Source of the DNA: Caenorhabditis remanei
Taxonomy: Eukaryota > Nematoda > Chromadorea > Rhabditida > Rhabditidae
Direction of reading: 5' to 3'
NCBI RefSeq assembly: GCF_010183535.1
Contig: NC_071332.1
Location: 19,592,001 to 19,656,000, forward strand
DNA: 64,000 nucleotides
The translations under genes were made by a program, and so were the position numbers. Numbering within the stretch: position 1 is the stretch's first letter; every line of letters starts with the position of its first letter. Shown here one piece after another: positions 55,001 through 64,000 of this stretch. The notes below the pieces were generated by a model. It searched no databases. It was not told the origin of the DNA and was given only the letters and a program-made list of their open reading frames with translations.

Positions 55001-55960
55001 TTATGCACATACAACACGACACGTGATTTCAGTGATTCCATTTCTGAAAAAAATTTCAAAAAAACCTTTTTTTTCAAAAAATTTTTCAAAAATTTTTTTT
55101 TGCCAACTCACACTACAGTACTCTCCGTGGCTCCTGGTAGCGTTCCCTCCCACGAGTACTGGTTATCGGCTCCGCACGTCAAAGTGATACTCATCATGTT
55201 CACGTCGTCCATGACCTCAACTAGTGGCGTCGACGGACCCGTCGGGTTTTTATTCTGAAAAAAAATCATTTTCCTGAAAAAAAATCATTTTCCACTAAAA
55301 ATGACTAAGATATTGAAAATCAGCATGTTTGAAAGTACCAGTTCACTAATTTCTAGAAACTTTCATCTAGTGGTTTTCGTGTACTCCTCGTGGACAAGAT
55401 GATTTTTTGATGAACTTGTCCACGAGGAGTACACGAAAGCCAGGGTTCCAAAAACACAACTTGTGGACACACAGACACACAGACAGACTTACCGTAATCG
55501 TCCAAGACCCACAAGTTGAAGAATCTCGAGTAGAGCATATGAACTTGGACTGGAATGTGCCTTGGATGACTCTGGAAAAAAAATGTTGAAAAATTTTTTT
55601 GGAAAAAAAAATTTGGTTTCAAAACGTACTCATCTTCAAATACCAATTCCGGAATCCCAAGGGACCCGGTCACCGAATGGGGTAGTCCCACTTGACAGAA
55701 TCGTGCTGGAAATTTTTCAAAAAAAATTTCAGAATTTTTTTTTCGATATTTTTGATTTCCAAAAAAAACTTACACCCTCCGCCACCACCACCCGCCGTAG
55801 TCGCCACACCTGCAGTGGTTTCTTCTGGATCACCTGCTCCCGTGGTTACTGTAGCTGACGTGGTGCTTACGGTAGCGCCGTCCGGTGGGATTGTGCGGAC
55901 ACACATTTCGATGTGGGACATAGCAAAGAGAGTGAGAAAAATCAGGTTGATGGTCGCCAT
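55001..55960 (-). CDS. Secreted C6-type cysteine protein C
   Basis: Minus-strand exons 55960-55774, 55705-55630, 55571-55493, 55254-55112 and 55043-55001 (TAA) join in phase (T|CA, GA|A, 0, GT|A); 175 residues. A signal peptide (ATINLIFLTLFAMSHIEM) is followed by CVRTIPPDG and a Thr/Gly-rich linker. Six cysteines follow: RFC, FIC, STC, LTCGAD, ITC, VC. It has one more intron than proteins A and B and lower identity, so it is an older paralogue. The 3' intron contains a short hairpin with the arm GTGTACTCCTCGTGGACAAG. Confidence 0.8.
55377..55437. repeat. 60-bp hairpin, GTGTACTCCTCGTGGACAAG arms
   Basis: Perfect 22-25 bp arms around an A/T loop. Related copies lie at 56041-56112 and 56403-56462, and a half copy at 56588-56610. 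Confidence 0.9.
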
Positions 55961-56040
55961 GAGGAATTTTTGGAACTGAGGGACGTTTTGAAACTGCAGA
56001 CACTTCAGAACCCACAAGTTGTGTTTCTAGGGAACCCTGA

Positions 56041-56470
56041 TTTTCGTGTACTCCTCGTGGACAAGTTCATCAAAAAATCATCTCTGGATCATCTTGTCCA
56101 CGAGGAGTACACAAAATTTAAGTTTCGAAAATTTGTAAAAAGTTGTTTTTTCTGGCGCGCCTTGGACGCGTTTCTGACCATTAAATATTGAAAAAATCCG
56201 GCGAAAAACGCACATTTTTCACTAGAAATCAGATTTTCCAAAAACGCGGCCAAGGCGCGCCAAACATTCCCGAAAGGTGACAGTGTGATAGCGCGCTATT
56301 GCCGAAAAAGTATTTATTGGGAAAATCGCGTCAAAGGTGCGCCAGATCGGGTGCTCAATATAGAATAATAAAAGGGGAAAACCTGGGGCACCTTTGACGC
56401 GTTTTCGTGTACTCCTCGTGGACAAAAAATCATCTCTAGCTTGTCCACGAGGAGTACACGAAATTTGAGT
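56041..56470. repeat. Hairpins plus GC-core repeats
   Basis: Two GTGTACTCCTCGTGGACAAG hairpins (56041-56112 and 56403-56462) bracket four GC-core copies (near 56153, 56245, 56325 and 56387). Confidence 0.85.
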
Positions 56471-56619
56471 TTCGAAAAAAAGTGAGATTTTTTGTAAAAA
56501 ATTGTGTATAGGTATTTCCAGTAACGATTATTTCAGAAATTACAGTATTTATGTCAAAATTTCTAAAATCGCAAAAAATGAACTTTTGACTTGTCCACGA
56601 GGAGTACACGAAAACCAGT

Positions 56620-57160
56620 AGATGAAATTTTCTAGAAATTAGTGAACTGGTACTTTCAAACATGCTGATTTTGAATATCATAGTCATTTTTAGAGGAAAT
56701 TTCAGGAAAATTATATATATTGGGTTTCTGGAACCACAAATTGTGTGTCAAATTTCAAAACTACCTAAACCAATCATCGGAACAAAATGAAACGTTTTCC
56801 TATCATTTTTCCCCTTTTATATCATTCAAAGGTGTTCACGTAGACAGAAAAATCCAGATTATCCATTTTTTTTCCACAGAAATCATTTTCACAAAATGTA
56901 TCTTATCACAAAAATCCGGTTAATTCGAAGATGATTGATCACAAAATGGAACAGAACTATAGGAAATGGAGACTGTGTTTTGGTAGATCAAAAAGACGTT
57001 TTGAAACTAATTTATTCATTATGAGATCAAAAAAATGCAGATCAAAATAAAATATAAATATAAACGGTGTCACAGAAGCTTGATATAGGAAAAGTAATAC
57101 AATGGGATAATGTTATTTGGGATATGAGAGTGATATAGAAATATTTTTGGAAATTTTTGG
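56620..57160. other. AT-rich stretch, no gene seen
   Basis: 56620-56710 repeats sequence from 55320-55370 in inverted form (GAAATTAGTGAACTGGTACT). The rest has no recognised content. Confidence 0.5.
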
Positions 57161-57164
57161 GTAT

Positions 57165-57695
57165 GACTTGAAAACTGAAGATGTGAGGATTCTGAATCAG
57201 GTTTTAAAATTGGGGTAGGTTAAAAATGAACGGAGTTACAAGTAGTCTCATAACTCGGTTCATTTGCATCATTTTAAAATTTTGAAAACAGATTCAGAAT
57301 CCTTAGAACTTCAGCTTTCTAGAATTATAACTTTAAAACTTGTTTTACATAACCAGAATGCTGAAAATGTGACGATTCTGAATCAGGTTTTCAAATCGGG
57401 GTAGGTTGAAAACTAACCGAGTTACAAACAGTCTCATAACTCGGTTCATTTTCATTCTATTTAAATTTTGAAAATAGATTCAGAATCCTTAGAACTTCAG
57501 CTTTCTATATTTATAACTTTAAAATTTGTTTTACATAACCAAAATGCTGAAACCGTGGGGATTCTAAATCAGGTTTCAAAATCGGGGTAGGTTGAAAATG
57601 AACGGAGTTACAACAAGTCACATAACTCAGCTCATTTTCATTCTTTTTGAATTTTGAAAACAGATTCAGAATCCTTACGTCATCAGCTTTTGAAT
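57165..57695. repeat. Three tandem foldbacks, GAAGACGT subfamily
   Basis: Units near 57165-57320, 57355-57510 and 57540-57690, each with GTGAGGATTCTGAATCAGGT on the left and AGATTCAGAATCCTT on the right around GGTAGGTTGAAAATGAACGG and its complement. Confidence 0.8.
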
Positions 57696-57756
57696 CATAT
57701 TTAATTTATTATCAATTGCATGACTGATCTGATGTTTTATGAAGGTCACTGAAATC

Positions 57757-59653
57757 TCAATAGCTGCCATTCAACTCTTGCTCCTCGGCTTCTCGATGAG
57801 CCCGCTTTCTCTTCGTACATGATTTGACTTGACTATTTGATGTGGATTCCTTAGCAGCTTCTGAAAATTCTTGTCTGGGATCAAAAATATATCGGTCATA
57901 TGTCATAAGAGAAAAAATGTAACCATAGACTAAGGACTCACCTTCTTTCTTCGCAGCCTCCTCCTCTAGCATTTTAGCGATAACTTGTGGACGTTTTACT
58001 CGTGCCATAATTTCCTCATACGATGGTCCTGGTGGAGCATCTGCTCTCTCAGGGTTGTAATGTTCCATCATATCAAACAATTCCAATGGTTCTTCCGGTG
58101 GAGGCGGCAGTCCTTTTTTCGCTGCTTCTTCAATAGCAAATCTTCTCATATACAATCTTGCCTCGCCCAGCTCTGCAACGAAAGAATAAGTAACAGACAG
58201 TACTTTGTATTCCAGGGACTATTAAACATCTCTAACATGAGATGTCCCCTTGAAATCTACCCCTATTTTGTACATAAGTAGTGTCTGACGCAATTAAGAA
58301 AAATCCAAAATTATAGCGGCGCTCTCGGACGTTTCGGAGAGTTACACAATTTTTTTGATAATTTTCAAAATTTTCGATGTCTCCATTTTGAGAACTCGTA
58401 ACTTTTTGAGTTTTTGAGCTACCGTAATGGTTTTAGGTTCATTCGATAGGTAATTACAGCGACTTCAAAAACTCTCTTTTGAGCAATTGCCAAAAAACCA
58501 TAACCTGCTGAGCTGCAATTGAAAGTGTGAAACAAACGTCTGTGAGATATTACAACAAATGCCAAATTTCGACGATCGGGGAACTGGGGACTGCCACCTG
58601 CGTGCTTCTTACTCCGAGTTATGTCGTTATACGTGTTCAAATATAAGTAGAGCCTTTCAGTTACGGGAGTTATTTCAGTTTTTCAGAAAAATTTAATATT
58701 TTCTACGTATCCCTACGTTCCGACGACGCACTGACGATTTTTTCACACTTTCAACTGCAGCTCAGCAGGTTATGATTTTTGGCAAACACTTAAAAAGGAA
58801 TTTTAAAGTCGCTGTTATTACCTATCGAATGAGCTTAGAACCATTACGGTAGCTCAAAAACTCAAAAAGTTACGAGTTCTCAAAATGGAGACATCGAAAT
58901 TTTTGAAAATTTTCAAAAACGTTGTGTAACTCTCCGAAATCTTCGAGAGCGCCGCTTTAATTTTGGTTTTTTCTTAGTTACGTCAGACACTACTTATGTA
59001 CAAAATATGGGAAGATTCCAGGTGGGACAAAGGTATTGTAAAATTGGCTCCGTTCCGACAGAGTGTTTCAGAATACTTCTGTGTAAATAACGAAGCTAAA
59101 TTTATTGTTCCTTTAAATATTCTTGAAACTCACTTCTCCTATTTTCAGCATAAGTGGCGGCTTGTGCCTCAGGATCTCCAACCTCCGCAGCCGCTTGGCG
59201 CTCTCTTTCTTGGCGCTCTTTTTCAATTCTTGCCAATACAATGTCTCTGAATGGATTTACAGGTGGAGTTCCGCCTCTACCTGTTGATTTTAGCCAATTC
59301 GCTCTCTTCAGTTCAGCCTCGTACACCTCCATCGGGTCAACATAAGTCCCGTTTCTCTTCTGTTCTTCAATCTCCGCTTTTTGTTGTGCAATTCTTATCT
59401 CCGCCGCTGCTCTTCGTTCGGCCGTCAACCTAACGACAGGTTCAGGAGATTCCTCCCTCTCCTCATCAGAAGTAGCATACAGAGGATGAGTCGGATTATT
59501 TTTCTTCTTCGCAGTAATTGTGCTCTTTCTGGCCTCTATTTTAGACCTTTTTCCATAGTTGGGAGGCGGATCCTGAGCCAATCTCGTTTTACTTTTTGTC
59601 ATTTCGTGACGTGATTTCGGATCGATTTCTAGTTCAACCCTAAATTGTTCCAT
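57757..59653 (-). CDS. Charged Glu/Lys-rich protein, probably nuclear
   Basis: Minus-strand exons 59653-59134, 58172-57942 and 57860-57757 (TGA) join in phase (A|AG, G|AA); 284 residues. The ATG lies three bases after TTTTTCAG, a typical nematode spliced-leader trans-splice site, which supports this start. The sequence has RLTAERRAAAEIRIAQQKAE and ARIEKERQERERQAAAEV (predicted long helices or coiled coil), a PPPPEEPLELFDMMEHYN Pro/acidic segment, and a C-terminal basic cluster CTKRKRAHREAEE resembling a nuclear localisation signal. I do not recognise the family. The large second intron (58173-59133) holds a foldback element. Confidence 0.75.
58268..59010. repeat. 740-bp foldback element in intron
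   Basis: Arms of about 270 bp (58268-58535 and 58740-59010) share GTACATAAGTAGTGTCTGAC, GAGAGTTACACAA, TGAGTTTTTGAGCTACCGTA and TAACCTGCTGAGCTGCA or complements. It fills most of intron 1 of the charged-protein gene. Confidence 0.9.
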
Positions 59654-59794
59654 TTTCTGAAAAAGGAGATGAGTTAATGGGAAGAACAAAGTGAGAAATA
59701 AGAAAATGATAAAGCGAGGAGATCATAAAGCAATCTGTAGAAAATGAGGTATTAAATACATAATTAATCCGAATAGAGATATATGTTTAGAAGA

Positions 59795-60780
59795 AGAAAA
59801 ATATGAAACTGATGACGTACCGATTAGACTGGCTATAACTCGGTTCATTTTCAACCTACCCCGATTTTGAAACTTGATTCAGAATCCTCATATTTTCGGT
59901 TTTTAGTCACATAAAACACATCTTCAAATTGCATAGTTGAAAAGCTCTAATTCTGAGAATTCCGAATCTGTTTTCAGAATACGAATTGATCAAAAATGAA
60001 CCGAGTTATGAGACTGGTTGTAACTCGGTTCATTTTGACGGAAACAAAACATTGAAAACTGATTCAGAACCATCACGTTTTCAGCTTTCTAGTTATGCTA
60101 AACAAAATTTAAAATTGTGAATCTAGAAACTGATGACGTAAGGATTCTGAATCTGTTTTCAAAAATCGAAAAAGATGAACATGAACCATCTTGCAAGACT
60201 AGTTGTAGCTCGGTTCATTTTCAACCTACCCCGATTTTGAAACTCAATTTAGAATCCTTATATTTTCAGTTTTTAGTCATATAAAACACATTTTTAAATT
60301 GCAAAGTTGAAACGCTCTAATTCTAAGGATTCCGAATCTATTTTCAGAATACGAATTGACCAAAAATGAACGGAGTTATGAGACTTGTTGTAACTCGGTT
60401 CATTTTGACGTAAACTAAAACTTGAAAACTGGTTCTGAATCTCCACGTCTCCACCTTTTTAGTAATTTAAGACAAAATTAAAATTCACACGTCTAGAAGG
60501 CTGAAGACGTGAGGATTCTGAATCTGTTTTCAAAATTCGAATAAGATGAAAATGAACCGAGTTGCAAGCAGTCTTAAAATTGGGTTCATTTTTAACCTAA
60601 CTCATTTTTTGAAACCTGATTTAGAATCCTCATTTTTTCAGTTTTTAGTCATATAAAACACATCTGAGAGTTGCATAGCTGAAAAGTTTTAATAATAAGG
60701 ATTCCGAATCAGTTTTCAGAATTTGAAAAAGGTGAAAATGAACCGAGTTATGACAGCTATTAAGACAAAATTCAGATATT
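59795..60780. repeat. Array of foldbacks, GAAGACGT subfamily
   Basis: At least five units with TAACTCGGTTCATTTTCAAC, GATTCAGAATCCT and TTTTAGTCATATAAAACACA motifs, alternating in orientation, upstream of the charged-protein gene. Confidence 0.8.
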
Positions 60781-61140
60781 TTCAAAAAAAAAAGAAATAA
60801 AAAGTATGACGTAAACAAAACGAGTGAAATATCACAATCTCAATCTCCTTAAGCTCTCCTGCTTTAAAATGTAAAAAGAGTACAAATCGTGGGAGACAGG
60901 GGATCAGATCATGTGCTCTCTCAGGTGCACAATAAGCAACGTGCACACGGATTACTAAACCGGCGGGGCGGATAAGAAATAATTAGAGAGGGAAAAAGAG
61001 GAGGAGGAGGAGGATGTTTCGAATTTGAGTATTATGGTGAGAGGGGGGGGAGGGCAAAAAGGAAATGAAAGAGGGGGGAAATATGAAAATGTGTCAGGGG
61101 AGGAGGAAATTGGAGAATAAGGGTGTTATTATTTGTTAAT
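60780..61140. other. Purine-rich low-complexity region
   Basis: GAGGAGGAGGAGGATG near 61000 and G runs (eight at 61045-61052) in GA-rich DNA. No gene seen; it may be upstream sequence of a neighbouring gene. Confidence 0.5.
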
Positions 61141-61319
61141 TTTCAATGTACACATGTATATAGAAACATAAGAAAGGAAGCCCTTTTAGATTTCGAAGTA
61201 GCTTTTCGGAAAACTAAGAAAACAGCGTCCAAGGCGCGCCAGACACAGTGGAACATGAGCAACTTTGAGCACGTGTAACTCTTCATCTCATTGTCGAAAA
61301 GTTTAAATTTTTGATCAGG

Positions 61320-61805
61320 CTTGTAGATAAAACCTAGAGCTACATTTTTGTAGTTGACAACTTTTTTGTACGGGTGGTCCAAAGTCCGCTGTGCATTAAT
61401 TGTCGGTAACTCCTCTCTAGTTGGCCGTCAGTACAAAACTGTAGACAAGTACAAAAATGGAGATTGAAAATATGCCGCCTCACTCGAATTTCAGAAACAC
61501 ATACTCTAATTGTTTTATTGGATTATAACCATTTATATATATTTTTTTATCAATTTTGAAATCCTTCTTGTAACAAACACAATTCTTGGTGAGATTTAAT
61601 GGGGAAAAGAATAGAACCGGGGTGGGCCATCGGGGACAAAATAGGACACCCTCTAATCACGCAAACAGGAAGTCTAATTGGTGTGAAAAGAAGGATTCGC
61701 TGGTTTCAACTGATCTTTTTGCATTGAAACGAGTAAGTCCAGGGACCGCCCGTACAAAAAAGTTGTCAACTACAAAAATGAAGGTCTTGGTTTTATCTAT
61801 AAATG
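61320..61805. repeat. Foldback element, TTGTAGTTGACAAC family, with long loop
   Basis: Arms at about 61320-61385 and 61740-61805 (TTTTTGTAGTTGACAACTTT and ACGGGTGGTCC with complements). The 350-bp loop is unrelated to the arms and carries an open frame (61586-61735) that I cannot assign. Confidence 0.8.
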
Positions 61806-61948
61806 AATTTTACAAAATTGTAGTATTTTTCATTGGTGCAGTACATGTACCTGTCGTGTTTTTATGTATTGAAAGCAATAATTTTAAATGTGTCACATGT
61901 TAAGTAAGAAATCCGTGTTTATTGGATTTTAAAAGTATTTTCATCCAG

Positions 61949-62091
61949 ATGGTTGTGAGGAGCCATATTCGGATATTCAAAAACGAGCGAATACCTTGAT
62001 CAAGAAAGCAGAACCAAAAAGAAATATGAGACGGATTCAAGAAATAAGTGACGAGGAAGACATTGATTCTGACTATTTAAATATACATTAA
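61949..62091 (+). pseudogene. Orphan acidic terminal exon
   Basis: Acceptor TTTTCATCCAG, then DGCEEPYSDIQKRANTLIKK..., ending in an acidic tail (ISDEEDIDSDYLNIH) and TAA at 62089-62091. It is coding-like, but no upstream exon in the needed phase is visible. Confidence 0.3.
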
Positions 62092-62189
62092 AATGTAATT
62101 AAAACCGTGACACTACAAAAAACTGATCAGTTTAAAATGTTTACGTGCTCTGACTCCCCATTTTTTTGTTCCCATTTTTTAGTTTGAAA

Positions 62190-62326
62190 AGGTCATCTTG
62201 ATAAGAACCCCTTATAAGGGACGAATCTCCACATCAAAATCAATTCAAACCGATTTTACTCTCCTCTGATAAGGAACAAATCTCGACATCGAAATCAATC
62301 CAAACCGATTCCTCTCTCCCCTCGAG
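62190..62326 (+). promoter_or_regulatory. Duplicated GATA-site promoter of CAP-like gene
   Basis: TGATAAG at 62199-62205 and 62267-62273 lie in two direct copies of a unit of about 60 bp (…AAATCAATYCAAACCGATT…). The second copy ends 0-20 bp before the ATG at 62327. Extended GATA sites of this kind drive intestinal genes in Caenorhabditis; that role here is inference. Confidence 0.5.
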
Positions 62327-63211
62327 ATGATAACCGAACCTCTGCTGCTCTGTGCGATTTCATTGGCAATCGGTGTTCTCGTCGTATCTGCTGATTACAC
62401 AATCTTACCGTTATCAAAAGAAGATTGCGATAAATTTGTGAAGAATCTCAATGATAAAAGACGAGAGATGGTCAAACGAATGAATATTTCGGATGCGTAT
62501 GAATTGGTGAGTTTAAGGTGAAATCCATGAGTACCCATTTCATTAAAATATCACTGGAAATTTCAGACGTGGAGTCCGGAGCTCGCTAAAGAAGATGGCG
62601 AAGCGGCAGGAATAACTATGCTTGACAACGAAAATAGAGCCTATTATGGAGGAAATTCTTTTGACGAATTATCTCAAGAATTTGGAGTCCAGTTGAAAGG
62701 AGATGGAGGTGAATCGTATGACAACATGCAAAGCCTTTTATCTCCAATTCATAGAACAATTGGTTGCTCGGGATATGGGGATACAACCTACTTTTACGTT
62801 AGTTGCTCGCTTGCACCAGGGTGAGGATTGCTCACATTTTTTTCTTATAATATTATTTTTAGAGCTGTCCATGATGTCCCTGACGAGTCTCTCGAAACTC
62901 CGTATTTTTTCCAAGGTTTCAAAGGAGTTCCCGGATCAAAATGTGCCGCTGGTTATGAAAATAATGATGGATTGTGTGCACTGATTGGCTCGTTCACTAC
63001 GAAGAAACCACTGTGAGCACTAGACAGCAATTCAAACTGACTGAACATTATAAATTTCTGATTTTTCAGCACTAAACCTCCGGTAAAACCATCTACTGAA
63101 GCTAAAGACAAGGATTCTGTTGGCGTGACTGATGTGACCTCTGGATCGTCTTCTATTTCTATCATCGTCGTCTTTTTGCTCTTTTTCGTCTCTTTCTCTT
63201 ATTGGTTTTGA
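62327..63211 (+). CDS. Secreted CAP/SCP-like protein, probable GPI anchor
   Basis: Exons 62327-62506, 62567-62820, 62863-63012 and 63070-63211 (TGA) join in phase (0, GG|A, CT|C); 241 residues. A signal peptide (MITEPLLLCAISLAIGVLVV then SADY) precedes LSKEDCDKFVKNLNDKRREM and ELTWSPELAKEDGE, which resemble the first helix and W-x-x-x-LA motif of CAP/SCP domains. IGCSGYG...YFYVSCSLAPG resembles the closing IGC...VC-Y-P motif. The usual catalytic-like His/Glu pattern is not obvious, so this is a divergent member. A Lys/Pro/Thr stalk and a C-terminal hydrophobic tail (ISIIVVFLLFFVSFSYWF) suggest a GPI-anchor signal. AATAAA is at 63258-63263. Confidence 0.7.
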
Positions 63212-63355
63212 GCTCTTAAATATTTTTAATTGAACCATACATATTTTTATGTAACTGAATAAAACATTGTAAATCAACACAGTTTCTCACTAATTTTGTT
63301 GTTATAAGACTACACTGGTACCACACGCTCCAAATTTTCTGATTTTCAGATATTT

Positions 63356-63778
63356 ACAGTACCGTGCAGTAAGATGTACAATTTAGCCTGTTTCAGTTGT
63401 AAATGTCCAACTTTGAGATGGTGTTACGGTATCACTGATTTTCCCACAAAGTAAATTATGTATAAACCATACAAAACAAGGGCAGAGCTTCATTTTTGTA
63501 GTTGATAACTTTTTTGTACGGACAATCCCTAGAAAGTTACATATCAACAAAATAGTTTTTCTCCCAAATCGACTTGTGCGATTTTTGAGCTGTCGTCTTA
63601 AAATGACCCTAACTCTGTAGGGAGTGTCCGTACAAAAAAGTTATCCACTACAAAAATGGAGCTCTACCTTTGTTCTGTATGGTAAATACATAATTTACTT
63701 TGTGGGGCAATACCGTAACACCCTTTGGTCATTTTCAACTTGAAAACGCCGAATTGTATATCTTACTGTACTGTACCT
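63356..63778. repeat. Foldback element, TTGTAGTTGACAAC family
   Basis: Arms share AGTAAGATGTACAATT, GGTGTTACGGTAT, AAGTAAATTATGTAT and TTTTTGTAGTTGATAACTTT with complements. The centre is near 63575. Confidence 0.9.
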
Positions 63779-64000
63779 GCCTTTCATTAATGTCAATTTT
63801 TTAGGCGAATTCCAAATTTCTTTTCCCGATTATCTAGATCACAATCTCCGTGTGTGTGTGTGTTCAAACCGTTCTCCTCCTCCTCTCATCAAATATTGTT
63901 TACGACATTGAAAAAGAAGAAAAAATGTAGCGTGTTTAGACCGGTTGCCACATCGCTTCATGCCAATGCCTACAGGGACGGGTCAAGGTTAAACGGTTTT
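63779..64000. other. Intergenic with (TG)n
   Basis: A TG run at 63850-63863. No coding sequence is supported to the window end. Confidence 0.5.

Noticed and set aside
61586..61903. 105-aa plus-strand open frame
   Set aside because: It runs through a foldback arm, has no ATG-supported start and does not join in phase with the exon at 61949.

Overview
The window looks like nuclear DNA of a nematode of the genus Caenorhabditis; the species cannot be told from the sequence alone. The evidence is the gene style (46-60 nt introns opening GTRAGT-like and closing TTTTCAG), AT-rich intergenic DNA packed with small hairpin elements, a maT-type Tc1/mariner transposon, and nematode-expanded families: F-box/FTH-like, C6 cysteine proteins and a CAP-like secreted protein. 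There is no operon-like prokaryotic layout, no rRNA and no CRISPR array.

Layout. 1-16580 has no convincing exon. It is AT-rich DNA with A/T runs, clusters of a 22-bp GC-rich core repeat, one 290-bp palindrome and a few promoter-like stretches. It is probably the 5' intron(s) and/or upstream region of the gene whose exons follow at 16581-24541 (+). That gene encodes a low-complexity protein with two copies of an aromatic/GW[RK]RRQPN motif, and its introns are filled with about 30 copies of a 35-45 bp hairpin. 25335-30720 holds a field of about 200-bp foldback elements, a complete maT transposon (25659-26962), and a small acidic gene (-) whose last exon the transposon appears to have split. 31785-33740 is a nearly perfect palindrome carrying two divergent, almost identical copies of a 140-aa gene.

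34506-50819 is a mirror-image block: F-box gene (+), Cys/transmembrane gene (+), then a graveyard of gene fragments and repeats (a CNOT3-like fragment, orphan exons, a 108-bp minisatellite, a 390-bp palindrome), then a Cys/transmembrane paralogue (-) and an F-box paralogue (-). 51000-56000 has a tRNA-like sequence and three C6 secreted-protein genes, two of them in an inverted tail-to-tail pair. 57757-59653 (-) is a charged, probably nuclear protein. 62327-63211 (+) is a secreted, probably GPI-anchored CAP-like protein behind a duplicated GATA-site promoter.

The recurring theme is inverted duplication at every scale: 20-bp motifs, 40-bp intronic hairpins, 200-bp foldbacks, 0.4-kb palindromes, a 2-kb palindrome with genes, and a 16-kb mirrored gene pair. 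No metabolic pathway is shared by the genes. They are mostly fast-evolving lineage-specific families (F-box, C6, CAP-like, charged orphans), as is typical of chromosome arms.
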